From positions 167,367 to 231,366 of the IMG/VR virus record IMGVR_UViG_3300030339_000003: a stretch of DNA of 64,000 bases; one strand, written 5' to 3'. The notes below the pieces were generated by a model. It had not been told where the DNA came from. It saw only the letters and a list, made by a program, of their open reading frames with translations, and did not search any database. The DNA is from a virus. Positions 1-8,335 of this stretch are shown here, one piece after another; position 1 is the first letter of the stretch, and each line of letters opens with the position of its first letter. The position numbers and the translations under genes are program-made.

Positions 1-202
1 GGTTGAATCCAATACGTACGCTGTTAAACAGATCGCGCGTTCGTTCCTGGCACGTATGCCTTGGTTCAACCCATCTGGTCAGCAAGCTCCATCTGCGTTT
101 ATGAACCGTACCGCAATCCTGGAATCTATCACTGATACCGGCTTGCTGGAAACCATGTCTCTGCAGAAAGCTAAAATTGTTTCTCCAACATACATCGGTT
201 AA
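1..202 (+). CDS. 3' end of an unidentified highly expressed protein
   Basis: The plus strand is open from the left edge in the frame that starts at base 2 and ends with TAA at 200-202, giving 66 residues ending in SPTYIG. The gene starts outside the window. Codons are strongly optimised (CTG, CGT, GGT, ATC, TTC), much more than in the neighbouring small genes, which in this type of phage marks abundant structural proteins. The fragment carries no motif I recognise. A bidirectional hairpin terminator follows 24 bases after the stop. A virion protein is likely, but this is inference from codon use and from the late-type strand only. Confidence 0.75.
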   Translation, partial: VESNTYAVKQIARSFLARMPWFNPSGQQAPSAFMNRTAILESITDTGLLETMSLQKAKIVSPTYIG

Positions 203-276
203 ACAAAAAAAAATAAAGATAACAATAACTCCTACCCGTGAGGGTAGGAGTTATATATTGTTTATGTATTTATTAA
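201..276. repeat. Copy 1 of a 76-bp dispersed terminator cassette
   Basis: This stretch is nearly identical to 33362-33437: by eye about 7 mismatches in 76 bases. It comprises an A-tract, a hairpin and a conserved tail (ATATATTGTTTATGT). Both copies start within one base of the stop codon of a plus-strand gene and end at or next to a converging minus-strand gene. Confidence 0.85.
227..252. terminator. Bidirectional hairpin terminator
   Basis: Perfect 11-bp stem AACTCCTACCC / GGGTAGGAGTT with a GTGA loop. It is flanked on the left by an A-tract that reads as a T-run on the minus strand and on the right by a T-rich tail. It lies between converging genes and so can end both. Confidence 0.9.
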
Positions 277-353
277 TTACAGAACTTATTGACGAATTTT
301 CTAACATAATAAACAATGACCGCTGCCAAAATTAATATCAAAATTATTTTCAT
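273..353 (-). CDS. 26-aa hydrophobic membrane peptide
   Basis: A short minus-strand frame starts with ATG at 353, preceded by AAAGGTG at a normal distance, and ends with TAA at 273-275. The peptide begins MKIILILILAAVIVYYVRK and ends NKFCN: one transmembrane segment followed by a basic tail and a near-terminal cysteine. It sits 33 bases downstream of the 176-aa membrane protein gene and before the terminator, so it is probably co-transcribed from the early promoter at 964. Function is unknown. The good ribosome site and clean membrane-peptide shape are the only evidence, so expression needs proof. Confidence 0.55.
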   Translation of the reverse strand: MKIILILILAAVIVYYVRKFVNKFCN

Positions 354-386
354 TTAACACCTTTCTTATTATAGGGTAAGAGTAAA

Positions 387-917
387 TTACACGCTGCGAT
401 ATAGCGGAGCTTTTAAAGGCAAGTATTTCGCAGTGGGCATGTTTTCGTGGATATACATAATACTTTTTAATGCATATCTATTATTGCGCATACAACGTAA
501 AATAGCACGATGATGAGCAGGTACTTTAAACAAGGGAACTTCTTCCAAGTCTAATGTGTAGTAATACAACAAAGTAGCGCGTAATAATTCTAACGCCTCT
601 TTGCCTTTTGCCGCATAGTGTTTAGAAATCTCCACACTGTGTAGCCAATTCAATATTTGATTCGTTGTCATCTCAACAGGAACCACAAAACTAAAGTGAT
701 CGAAATTCTTTAGGATGGTAGGTTTCTTAATAGAATCAGAACGCCTCAGTACAGCACGACGTTTACTGAATCCATGTTGATAGTGTAAAACAATGGATGC
801 ATTTAAGTAAGTAACACTGACGCGGAAAGGTTTCCACACAATCATAACAACAGTGTACAATACCAAAAATGTGTAAATACCGATCAAACACAGATTGATA
901 ACATCATCGTAATACAT
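387..917 (-). CDS. Early membrane-anchored protein of unknown function (176 aa)
   Basis: One transmembrane segment lies near the N-terminus (about residues 9-28), followed by a basic cytoplasmic-type domain rich in Tyr, Arg and Leu. ATG at 917 is preceded by AAGGAT at 9 bases. It is the first gene behind the early-promoter element at 964-971. The topology suggests an inner-membrane protein with its C-terminal domain in the cytosol. No family is recognised. The early promoter implies expression at the start of infection. Confidence 0.85.
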   Translation of the reverse strand: MYYDDVINLCLIGIYTFLVLYTVVMIVWKPFRVSVTYLNASIVLHYQHGFSKRRAVLRRSDSIKKPTILKNFDHFSFVVPVEMTTNQILNWLHSVEISKHYAAKGKEALELLRATLLYYYTLDLEEVPLFKVPAHHRAILRCMRNNRYALKSIMYIHENMPTAKYLPLKAPLYRSV

Positions 918-963
918 GGCACATATCCTTATAAAGTTTAACAGCTAAGTTTACTACTCCTAA

Positions 964-971
964 GTAATATA
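964..971 (-). promoter_or_regulatory. phiKZ-type early promoter element
   Basis: Minus strand reads TATATTAC inside AAATCTATATTACTTAGG, 47 bases upstream of the start of the 176-aa gene. It belongs to a ten-copy family in this window. TATATTAC is the known phiKZ early-promoter core. Confidence 0.8.
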
Positions 972-995
972 GATTTAAAACGTTATGTAATCTAA

Positions 996-1021
996 ATTCC
1001 CCACCCTCTCAGGCAGGGAAT
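996..1021 (-). terminator. Hairpin behind the 346-aa gene
   Basis: ATTCCC / GGGAAT arms enclose an imperfect inner stem. The hairpin lies 4 bases after the stop of the minus-strand gene at 1025, between it and the next promoter. Confidence 0.55.
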
Positions 1022-1024
1022 CAG

Positions 1025-2062
1025 TTACTTAGGTAAGTGAGCAAGTGCGTGTCCCAACAATGATAATACGTCATCTAGATCTGCATAAGCCGAATTAATA
1101 GAGATCTTAGAATGAGGAGAAATCAAATCACTATTGATGACTGTGGTGTAACCAATACCGTTAGGTGTTTTAAGAAGACCCACGTAGGTATTAGCTTCTT
1201 TGATTTGAACAGCCGCATTAAAGTAATTGGTACCCACTAATAAGTCTTGATCAATACCAACGTGAATATAGTGATTCTTTTCCAAATTAGGATTATCGAT
1301 AATAACACGAACTAATTTTTGTAAAGCATTTTGAACTGAAATTAAGAACTCTTCCAGTAATGCTGAACGTTGACGGTCATATGGGTGGCTACCATCTATT
1401 AGGTCCCGAACCATTAAACGATGCCAACCAAAACGTAACACTAAAACGTGTTCGCGTTGCTCTTTGTAATCCCGAGCTTTCAGGTTAACACTGATAGGGG
1501 TAAATGACGACTCTAAGGTACCTACATTTGTTTTATTTACCATACCGCGATAATACGCCGACGATAGTTGTAAATCACGAGCATAGTCCTTAGGTTCAAC
1601 AATCGCACCATGGAACTGCCAGTTTTCAATTGTCTCTTTAATTGAATCTAACCAATTCAAGAAACGCATGACTTCACTAAGCGACCGCGTGTTCATTAAG
1701 AACATCTTGGTATTTTTGTATACTAATGTAACTTGAGTACGACTAATTTCAAAACGCAATGAAGCAAAGCCAGTTTCACCAATAACACGCACCCATTTTT
1801 TAGCTCGAGGGTTTGATTGTTTGATGTCTTGCAGTGAACCAATGATATTGCTCATTTCGCCCAGTACGTTAATGTCTGGGTTAATGAACGAATTATCACG
1901 ATAGTTACGAATAACCATTTTAACTTGATGGAAAGGAATGGCTGTTTCGCCAACAGGCGTTACACGTTCGAGCAGTAAACTGAATACTGTTTCTGCGTCG
2001 TTATCTATGAGATATCTGTATTCCGCATGCGGAACAATATCTGGATAATCGTTATAGTCCAT
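1025..2062 (-). CDS. Unknown protein (346 aa)
   Basis: A soluble-looking alpha/beta protein with no recognised domain. The frame is open to an ATG at 2125, but those first codons would read through a terminator hairpin (2094-2121) and its T-run. I therefore start at the ATG at 2062, which has a GGATGA site; an ATG at 2074 is an alternative. The protein lies between the terminator of the preceding early gene and its own terminator, so it may have its own weak promoter or depend on read-through. Residues near the C-terminus are mixed hydrophobic and polar with no signal peptide. Function unknown. Confidence 0.75.
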   Translation of the reverse strand: MDYNDYPDIVPHAEYRYLIDNDAETVFSLLLERVTPVGETAIPFHQVKMVIRNYRDNSFINPDINVLGEMSNIIGSLQDIKQSNPRAKKWVRVIGETGFASLRFEISRTQVTLVYKNTKMFLMNTRSLSEVMRFLNWLDSIKETIENWQFHGAIVEPKDYARDLQLSSAYYRGMVNKTNVGTLESSFTPISVNLKARDYKEQREHVLVLRFGWHRLMVRDLIDGSHPYDRQRSALLEEFLISVQNALQKLVRVIIDNPNLEKNHYIHVGIDQDLLVGTNYFNAAVQIKEANTYVGLLKTPNGIGYTTVINSDLISPHSKISINSAYADLDDVLSLLGHALAHLPK

Positions 2063-2093
2063 ACATTCATCCATTACAAAAAAATAAATAAAT

Positions 2094-2121
2094 ATTACAG
2101 GGATCCTAAGACCCCTGTAAT
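2094..2121 (-). terminator. Hairpin terminator after the 146-aa early gene
   Basis: 9-bp stem ATTACAGGG / CCCTGTAAT, followed on the minus strand by ATTTATTTATTTTTTT, a classic intrinsic terminator. It sets the limit for the start of the next gene. Confidence 0.85.
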
Positions 2122-2138
2122 TCATTATTAAAGTTTAC

Positions 2139-2579
2139 TTAACCGAACAGCTTGGCAGCGGCTTCGCTGTTAGAATTTGACATTTGTTCACGGTAGTTGT
2201 TCAGGTCATCGGAATAGTTATAATCGATTGACGTGATTGCTTGACCGTACAGTGTGTTATCGCCGACTTCCTGTTTCAGGAAATGCTGGCTCTGAATTTG
2301 TGCGTACCCCAAATCGAGCGTTGAATCGAAACTGATATTTTCATTATTTTCATCGAAAGCTGAGCGCGCCAATTGCGCGGTAGCTTGTTCAGACTGCGCC
2401 ACCAGGTTGTTCAGGAAATTAAGGTGAACACCCAGAGAATCCTGAGTCACTTCTTCATTGAAGATTTCTGGTCCGGCCTGGAAAGTCGCATGCGAAGTAA
2501 CATTGTTAACGTCTGCACCAGCAACTAATGCAGTAACGCCATTTTCCATAATTTCATCAAAATTGGTATTCAAAGACAT
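2139..2579 (-). CDS. Abundant early protein of unknown function (146 aa)
   Basis: An acidic, Asn- and Ser-rich protein with no Cys and no hydrophobic segments. It has optimised codons (CTG, GGT, GAA, CAG), AGGAAATCC before the ATG at 2579, an early promoter at 2673-2680 and a strong terminator behind it, making a single-gene high-output unit. The composition resembles small abundant internal or scaffold-like proteins, but no family is recognised. High early expression of a small soluble protein would also suit a host-takeover or DNA-mimic role. This is inference only. Confidence 0.85.
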   Translation of the reverse strand: MSLNTNFDEIMENGVTALVAGADVNNVTSHATFQAGPEIFNEEVTQDSLGVHLNFLNNLVAQSEQATAQLARSAFDENNENISFDSTLDLGYAQIQSQHFLKQEVGDNTLYGQAITSIDYNYSDDLNNYREQMSNSNSEAAAKLFG

Positions 2580-2672
2580 GAGGATTTCCTTTAGATTAAC
2601 GGTTGAATTAATAAAGACAAAACAGAGGTAGCAGTCGCATCCTCTTGAACTCTTGTTCGTTGTGTCACCTAA

Positions 2673-2680
2673 GTAATATA
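2673..2680 (-). promoter_or_regulatory. phiKZ-type early promoter element
   Basis: Minus strand TTTCAAACCTATATTACTTAG contains TATATTAC. It lies 94 bases upstream of the 146-aa gene, leaving a long untranslated leader. Confidence 0.85.
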
Positions 2681-2746
2681 GGTTTGAAATTAGTTTAGAC
2701 TAACAAATATATTGTCAAGTTAAAAAATAAATATAAAAGAATATAT

Positions 2747-2776
2747 ACTACTCCTACCCGCAAGGGTAGGAGTAGT
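2747..2776 (-). terminator. Hairpin terminator
   Basis: 13-bp perfect stem ACTACTCCTACCC / GGGTAGGAGTAGT with a GCAA loop, followed on the minus strand by a long T-rich stretch. It lies 15 bases behind the secreted-protein gene at 2791. Its stem core is shared with 227, 33386, 39658 and 48304. Confidence 0.9.
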
Positions 2777-2790
2777 AGGATTACTGTAGT

Positions 2791-3231
2791 TTAAGGACGG
2801 AAAATGCCTTTAGTCAAACGTTTACTATTCAGATGATTGACTACAGAAGTAGGATCACATAAATAAGCATGTTTGGCTGTATCGCTAAAAACAACAAACG
2901 ATGAAACATTAGCCAACCCATTGTGTTCCACGATAACCGAATATTGTACAGTATCGTTTAGCACGTCAAGTGAATCAATGCTACCGCCTTTATCCTTTTC
3001 GATGTTAGCCAAACCCGTTTCAGTAATTGGGTTACTGACATCGGCAATAATGACATTACTACTGTCAACAGCTTTTACGTTCACATCAGTACCAGAACGC
3101 GCTGCGACTACAGTGCCACCATCTGCCAGTTTACATTGAAAAAGAATACCCTCTGCAGCATTAGCACTAAAAACTGTCAACATGTACAGCGCTACAACGC
3201 TAACTAATGTACAAAGGAATTGCTTTACCAT
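2791..3231 (-). CDS. Secreted or periplasmic early protein (146 aa)
   Basis: The N-terminus is a clear signal peptide: Lys, a hydrophobic core and an SANA-type cleavage site near residue 25 before AEG. The mature part has two cysteines far apart (in FQCKL and YLCDP), which could form a disulfide in the periplasm. The chosen ATG at 3231 has GGAG 8 bases upstream; a further ATG at 3243 has no ribosome site. It follows the 229-aa gene in the same early unit (promoter 4105). Exported early phage proteins often act at the envelope, for example in superinfection exclusion, but nothing here proves that. Confidence 0.85.
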   Translation of the reverse strand: MVKQFLCTLVSVVALYMLTVFSANAAEGILFQCKLADGGTVVAARSGTDVNVKAVDSSNVIIADVSNPITETGLANIEKDKGGSIDSLDVLNDTVQYSVIVEHNGLANVSSFVVFSDTAKHAYLCDPTSVVNHLNSKRLTKGIFRP

Positions 3232-3307
3232 GTGATACTCCATTTTAAATCATGAAAGGAAAAAGATTAAAGCGATAAAATCTACCAACGCACCAAACTT
3301 ACGTTCT

Positions 3308-3997
3308 TTATTGGATATTGGCGGCATCGCTTTCGGTAAGCGTTCTGATAACGGTTTGCAAGGCATCGAAGAAATCGGTTCCGTCTTCGTAGCCGGTGTG
3401 GATGTGGTTGAGGCATGCATTAACAAGCTCCTCACGCTTTTCGAGATACGGATATCCGCTTAAAGCTAACACCGTATCTTCGCAGGTAAATGACCAGTCT
3501 TCAGGAGTAACAATGTCACCCGTCATACTGCCTAAGAACCATGTTAAAGCTTCTGCGCGAGTTTCGAGATCTTGTGCAGGCAGCAATGCAAAGTCTACCA
3601 AGTACGGATCAAAACAGACCAGTTCGGTCATAACCGCTTTGAAAAGATTTGCATTGTTATCGTACTGTCGATGTGACAACAGTGAAATAACAGCTTTGCG
3701 ATGGTCGACGCTCAAAGTGAAAGCACGCTTAGCAAAGAGGCTAAGGTTAGGATGCTTGCTTTCAATAAACATTTGAACGACTTGCAGTGCATAGTCCGAG
3801 ATAGCGGTGAGCTTCCCGGCGTCATTACCCAGCTTCCGTGCGATCATGTGTCCTTCGGATTGGAGATCAATAGCGCGATCCCAAATCTTTTCGGATTCAT
3901 CAAAAATTGAACGAATCAGATTACCGTTACCAATGGCGTTACCCAAACCAATGAAATACCCGGCCATCAATTGTTTGTTCAAGTTCAGATCTTGCAT
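3308..3997 (-). CDS. Abundant early protein of unknown function (229 aa)
   Basis: A mostly helical protein with optimised codons, no signal peptide and no membrane segment. The ATG at 3997 is chosen because AAAGGA stands 7 bases upstream; the frame is open to an ATG at 4048 without a ribosome site. The early promoter lies at 4105-4112. No family is recognised. Codon use sets it with the 146-aa (2139), 419-aa (39712), 214-aa (43430) and 135-aa (52166) proteins as presumably the most abundant minus-strand products in the window. Confidence 0.85.
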   Translation of the reverse strand: MQDLNLNKQLMAGYFIGLGNAIGNGNLIRSIFDESEKIWDRAIDLQSEGHMIARKLGNDAGKLTAISDYALQVVQMFIESKHPNLSLFAKRAFTLSVDHRKAVISLLSHRQYDNNANLFKAVMTELVCFDPYLVDFALLPAQDLETRAEALTWFLGSMTGDIVTPEDWSFTCEDTVLALSGYPYLEKREELVNACLNHIHTGYEDGTDFFDALQTVIRTLTESDAANIQ

Positions 3998-4104
3998 ATA
4001 TTGTCCTTTACCTAAGTTGATTAAATTGACTAAGTTAATTGTCCACAATATACTTAATCGTGTAACATTTCATTCACATAGAAATAAATGTTGGACACTC
4101 TTAA

Positions 4105-4112
4105 GTAATATA
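4105..4112 (-). promoter_or_regulatory. phiKZ-type early promoter element
   Basis: Minus strand TTATAAGTCTATATTACTTAAG, 108 bases upstream of the 229-aa gene. Confidence 0.8.
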
Positions 4113-4143
4113 GACTTATAATTATTTATAATCTAAAAGAGAA

Positions 4144-4171
4144 GTTAAGTTGCGGGCTACCGCAACTTAAC
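4144..4171 (-). terminator. Hairpin terminator of the RNAP/protease block
   Basis: Perfect 12-bp stem GTTAAGTTGCGG / CCGCAACTTAAC just behind the prohead protease gene. It closes the minus-strand late unit that runs from 14301 to 4178. Confidence 0.85.
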
Positions 4172-4177
4172 CATTAT

Positions 4178-5032
4178 TTAAAAGATACTCAGCGGGTTAG
4201 CACGCACTAATGTGTGTTTGGTATTACGGGTAGCAGCCAAACGTTGCATCATTGCTTCTAAGCCAGTAAATGATTCCATACCGGCGTAGCGCTCCATTAC
4301 TTTAGGGTTAGAACGAATACGTTCCCAGCTGTCCAACAGATCTTCGGTTTCTACAACAAATTCAGATTCTTTATCGTAGATATCCATACCGTTGTTTGCT
4401 GCTGCTAAGAATTGTTCACAACCCGCAGTAAGGTGTTTACACGCAGTATGTTCGCCAGGTTCCCAAACCAAATCAACACCAGTGAAGTATTCGATTTGAC
4501 GGTCTTTCCCTTTTACCTGAGGAGCAGTAACAGTACGCATACTTAACGCAGTATTGATATCAGGATTCGTTAATGAGTCCTGAGCAATTTGCTTATGAGT
4601 ACCAAACGGAATAACTTCTGCTTGTAACTGCACCGGGTCATAACGACCGCCCATCATGTTGAAGTGGATCTTACGGATGTGTAATGCGACGTTATCATCC
4701 ATAATAGTACGGAGACGCATAATCCATTCGAATTCTTCAGTAATAGGTGTACGGCAAACTACACCATTAACCTTTTCAAAATAGAAAGGTTTAGGGTGCC
4801 CCAGTTCTGCATAAACTTCGCCACGTGCAACACGACGGTGTAAATCAGAATTAGGATTCATACATTCCATTACATAATCATTGACCACGTAACGGTGACC
4901 TAAACGTAACGGAGCATTTAACATCCCCGCATTCATAAGGTAATACCCGGTATCATCCATGGGTGACAAAGCACCCTTCTTACCAGTTTGGGCTAACAAG
5001 GTATTACCGAATGTTAAAGTATTAGTCGACAT
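4178..5032 (-). CDS. Prohead maturation protease (phiKZ gp175-like)
   Basis: Predicted serine protease that cleaves scaffold and head proteins during capsid maturation. Visible pattern of the T4 gp21/herpes assemblin fold: GEVYAELGHP (residues 71-80, candidate catalytic His79) and NTALSMRTV (about 160-168, candidate nucleophile Ser164), which matches the SSR-type serine of the family. The length of 284 aa is near that of the phiKZ and SPN3US proteases. The position also fits: in phiKZ the protease gp175 lies just before the RNA polymerase genes gp178-gp180. It overlaps the upstream 244-aa gene by 11 bases. Catalytic residues are assigned by eye and need alignment. Confidence 0.75.
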   Translation of the reverse strand: MSTNTLTFGNTLLAQTGKKGALSPMDDTGYYLMNAGMLNAPLRLGHRYVVNDYVMECMNPNSDLHRRVARGEVYAELGHPKPFYFEKVNGVVCRTPITEEFEWIMRLRTIMDDNVALHIRKIHFNMMGGRYDPVQLQAEVIPFGTHKQIAQDSLTNPDINTALSMRTVTAPQVKGKDRQIEYFTGVDLVWEPGEHTACKHLTAGCEQFLAAANNGMDIYDKESEFVVETEDLLDSWERIRSNPKVMERYAGMESFTGLEAMMQRLAATRNTKHTLVRANPLSIF

Positions 5033-5756
5033 CAGTCGGTATCCCTCTAATCAGACGGTCTAAATTAGACACTTTATCGGCAGGCTTAATAATTGCTGAT
5101 AACAGGTTGTCCGCTAAATAACCACCCATGATCTTACTGAACGAATCATTAATCAACATGGATGGGTTATTCAGACCTACGATAACTGGCTCTCTGCCTT
5201 CTTTCATCGCTTTACTACCACGATAAGGTTTTTCCAAGTCATCCGGGTCACGGTAAATAATGGATGCCAATACACGCATAACGTGAGGACTGGAACCCAC
5301 TGCTTTACCTATTTCAGAGCGCGCTGAATCGAAAAGAGAACTGTGTGCTTTATAATCCATATACCAAGGTATTTTGGCATAGTTCACAAATTCCATGAAA
5401 TAGAAATAAGGAACGTTTGGATCTATAGATGCTTGAATGTTTTCAAAGACAATATCGCCTTCACGAAACACCATGCAAATATATTTGTCGCCTTTAACAC
5501 TAACATCACGCATTTCACTTGGGAACATACGCATTGGAAGCATAGACGTCCAGCACATATAACACTCATCAGGAATAACAAAACCTAATACCGGCAATAC
5601 CGAAACGTAGTCAATAACTTCCGCCATTTTGTTTTGTATAAACCGTTGAGGGAAATATACATTCAATTCACGATTGGCAACTACTGAACCGTCATCCAGA
5701 ACAGTAATTGCCTTACGCACTTTATTCGGGTCTTTCACCAAATCAGTGAGTTCCAT
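5022..5756 (-). CDS. Conserved virion-block protein (244 aa, position of phiKZ gp176)
   Basis: A soluble protein rich in Tyr, Met and Trp with no recognised motif. It lies between the protease and a 504-aa virion-type protein and overlaps the protease start by 11 bases, so the two are translationally linked. By synteny it corresponds to the gene before the protease in phiKZ-like genomes. A weak GGAC site precedes the ATG at 5756. The role is inferred as late (head assembly or virion), without domain support. Confidence 0.8.
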   Translation of the reverse strand: MELTDLVKDPNKVRKAITVLDDGSVVANRELNVYFPQRFIQNKMAEVIDYVSVLPVLGFVIPDECYMCWTSMLPMRMFPSEMRDVSVKGDKYICMVFREGDIVFENIQASIDPNVPYFYFMEFVNYAKIPWYMDYKAHSSLFDSARSEIGKAVGSSPHVMRVLASIIYRDPDDLEKPYRGSKAMKEGREPVIVGLNNPSMLINDSFSKIMGGYLADNLLSAIIKPADKVSNLDRLIRGIPTDVD

Positions 5757-5768
5757 AATTGGTCCGCG

Positions 5769-7283
5769 TTATTTATTGGTAAACAGCATGTTAACTAAAT
5801 AGTTAATTACTGCAACGTGTAGGACTTTACGCTGGTCAACTTCAGTTGCCGTGTGGTGACTGTGAACGCCGACTTCACGCAAGATCTGACTAGCGTCTTT
5901 ACAGCCAATGCCATCTAAGAAATTGTTAACTAAACCGCATTCTTCAATAGCAACAGAAACGTGTTTGTTTTCACGCGCTACAGTGTAATTGATGCTTTCG
6001 CCGTAATTAACAGGTAACACTTTTGTAATCAATGCATCAATGTTACCCGCGTAAACAGTTTTAACAACTTCATCCAGTTCCGGAGAATGTTCAACAAAAT
6101 GGATAATGGCTTTACGAATCGCGTCGTTCAAAACGGAAGAACGTTCTTTTCCGACAACTTCGTTAAGAGCATTAACAATATTGTTATAACCTTTACGAGC
6201 AGAACTAAAATCAGCAAAATAACCACGAGCTTCTGCACCATTCAGACCCACATATTTAGTCCAGAAATACGCAGTAACAATTTCAGACATAGTGATCTTT
6301 GATTCGACACACATGTCAACACCAGTTGTGTTATAGAACACATTGGCTTTTGCTTTAACGCGTTTGAATGGACGAACACCAGCAACAGGAGCAACTTCAC
6401 GAATGCTACCGTCAGTCAGTTCAACAACACGTAATGGAGAATCAGCCAGCGTAGAAGCGGCGACCTTCAATTCAATCAATGCTTCGGTATAGGCGTCAAA
6501 CAAAGTACCCACTAAAGCACGATACGCTTCCAGAGAACCTGCAGTCAGACCTTCGAACGGTTCATCTGTCTTTGCCATTTTAGCTAAGAAAATGTACTGA
6601 ACGAAAATGGTATCCATGCGTGTAATACGTGGCTGAGTAAAGTCAATAGATTCTTTCTCGTAATCGACTGCAAACGGTAAAGAATAGAAATTTGACATAC
6701 TGGACAGCGCGTCTGTCAAATCAACGTTTGATGACATCAACAGCTTTTTGATTTCTGGATTATCAATATCCAACCAATCAATGATCTTACGCGAATCCCA
6801 ACGTGCAAATGTAACTTTCGGGAAATTCGTTTTGCGGTAATCTGCAAAGCTTAAAGATGGGTTAGACTTTGCAGTCGGGTAATACAGTGAGCTAAAGAAT
6901 GGATGATCGGTTTTAACAAATTCCAGTTCCAGGTCATCTGATAAGAAGTTATTCAGACTGCCACAGAAATCGTTTTCAAACACCGGATATAAACGTTCTT
7001 CGAGCAACGTCGCAAAAGGTTTGGCGTAAGCGCGAATTTGGTCAAAGATAGTACGAACTTTTTCTGATAAAATATCTGTTACGTTCTCAAACGTATTCAG
7101 ATAATCACCATTGGTCGCAGAGTTCTGTGTTACGACCGCACGATAGTTGTCGCTAGTGATTGGAAGAGCGCCACCTAATTGATCGTTTAACGCAATAACC
7201 ACCGGACTAAGACGTGGGGTGATATCTTTATCAGTTGATACTGCCAATGTTTCAGCAATAGCAAGGTTTGTTGTATTGATCAT
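5769..7283 (-). CDS. Probable virion structural protein (504 aa, position of phiKZ gp177)
   Basis: A large soluble protein with alternating helical and beta stretches and no enzyme motif. AAGGGCTGATA precedes the ATG at 7283. It is in the same unit as endolysin, RNAP and protease. Its place between the protease pair and the polymerase subunits matches a conserved virion-protein slot in phiKZ relatives. Codon use is intermediate to high. Assignment as structural is inference from context. Confidence 0.8.
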   Translation of the reverse strand: MINTTNLAIAETLAVSTDKDITPRLSPVVIALNDQLGGALPITSDNYRAVVTQNSATNGDYLNTFENVTDILSEKVRTIFDQIRAYAKPFATLLEERLYPVFENDFCGSLNNFLSDDLELEFVKTDHPFFSSLYYPTAKSNPSLSFADYRKTNFPKVTFARWDSRKIIDWLDIDNPEIKKLLMSSNVDLTDALSSMSNFYSLPFAVDYEKESIDFTQPRITRMDTIFVQYIFLAKMAKTDEPFEGLTAGSLEAYRALVGTLFDAYTEALIELKVAASTLADSPLRVVELTDGSIREVAPVAGVRPFKRVKAKANVFYNTTGVDMCVESKITMSEIVTAYFWTKYVGLNGAEARGYFADFSSARKGYNNIVNALNEVVGKERSSVLNDAIRKAIIHFVEHSPELDEVVKTVYAGNIDALITKVLPVNYGESINYTVARENKHVSVAIEECGLVNNFLDGIGCKDASQILREVGVHSHHTATEVDQRKVLHVAVINYLVNMLFTNK

Positions 7284-7292
7284 TATCAGCCC

Positions 7293-7463
7293 TTATTCTT
7301 CAGCAGTTAAATGACGGTTGATAGCCTTGCTGATCTTTTCATCTTTGATCGCAGGTTCCAAAGGCGCCATGAATTCAAGGCCGATTTTCTTAATGGTGGC
7401 GTTGACTACGGCTTCAATGTTTGCAATGCTGATGACATTACCAACGAATACATCATTGTCCAT
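7293..7463 (-). CDS. Small conserved-block protein (56 aa)
   Basis: A short frame starts with ATG at 7463, whose A is shared with the TAA stop of the endolysin gene (TAATG), and ends with TAA at 7293-7295, 9 bases before the next start. The product begins MDNDVFVGNVISIANIEAVV and ends HLTAEE; it looks like a small helical, mixed-charge protein. The tight stop-start overlap and full filling of the gap between two real genes make it a real gene. No function is recognised. Position beside a lysozyme could suggest an accessory or regulatory role, but that is speculation. Confidence 0.8.
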   Translation of the reverse strand: MDNDVFVGNVISIANIEAVVNATIKKIGLEFMAPLEPAIKDEKISKAINRHLTAEE

Positions 7464-8332
7464 TATTTAGTTCTCCGGTTAACGAGTTGCATACCTTCAA
7501 AATAAGACGCGTAAATACGCTGACTGATTTCGCCAATGGTGATGAGGTTATCTTTATTGACGTCAAGCCCGGCGTTCTGAGTATAACCCGTTTGACCTTT
7601 AGTAAAGATCACTTCATTTGGATTATGCCCAATAGCTTTAGGATAGAAGACGCTCAGATAGAAATCATCAAGACGAGTAAATTTACCGTACTGTTTCATA
7701 CGCATTTCAAAATACTTGAATACGTATTGCAATTGGTCACGTTGGCTCAGACCTTTCAGGAAGGCCAAGGTTACGCCCATGTCAGAAGCAGCACCTTTCA
7801 TGAACTGAATCAGGCCGTAAGCTTCAGCACCCGCCATATTTTGTTTAGCAGGGTCAAACGTACCAGCCGACTCAAAGCCCATAATACCCATACAACAATG
7901 AGCGCCACGCCAACCTAAACCAACTGTCGGTTTATCAGCCCAGTCTTTAACGTCCTGAGTAAATTCAACAGGAACACGTTTAGACCAACAAATATCCCAT
8001 TCCGGTAATTTGTTATCTGCACGGTATTCTTTGTTGATAGTGTAGAAGGCAAAGGATGTACCGTCGCCATAAAGACCATCGGCTGTACCAGAGTAAAGAC
8101 CCAATACTTTTAACGCTGTTTGTAAGTCTTTCAAAATGCCGTCTGGAGTAAGGGTGCCGAACAGGCCACCCGGAACAGTTACATTACGTTTCTTAGCGGC
8201 TAACGCTAATAACATGTTAGCCGCTTTAATGCTACCGCCACCCCAAACGCCATCAATGGCACCTGCATATAAACGTGATTCGCTCAAGCCTACTTGCAGA
8301 TCTTTAATTGCATTGATGCCGCTGTTAATCAT
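7463..8332 (-). CDS. Modular endolysin: two peptidoglycan-binding repeats plus lytic transglycosylase domain
   Basis: Residues about 8-40 and 66-98 are two peptidoglycan-binding repeats of the type Q..L...G.Y.G..DG..G..T. Residues about 140-280 look like an SLT-type transglycosylase: MGFES (candidate catalytic Glu154), followed by GAEAYGLIQFM, the usual G..G..Q motif. The architecture, N-terminal binding and C-terminal muralytic domain, is that of phiKZ gp144 and EL gp188, here with two binding repeats. There is no signal peptide or membrane anchor, so it would need a holin or act as a virion enzyme. AGGGAAG precedes ATG 8332. It sits in the RNAP block rather than a separate lysis cassette. 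Confidence 0.85.
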   Translation of the reverse strand: MINSGINAIKDLQVGLSESRLYAGAIDGVWGGGSIKAANMLLALAAKKRNVTVPGGLFGTLTPDGILKDLQTALKVLGLYSGTADGLYGDGTSFAFYTINKEYRADNKLPEWDICWSKRVPVEFTQDVKDWADKPTVGLGWRGAHCCMGIMGFESAGTFDPAKQNMAGAEAYGLIQFMKGAASDMGVTLAFLKGLSQRDQLQYVFKYFEMRMKQYGKFTRLDDFYLSVFYPKAIGHNPNEVIFTKGQTGYTQNAGLDVNKDNLITIGEISQRIYASYFEGMQLVNRRTK

Positions 8333-8335
8333 AAA

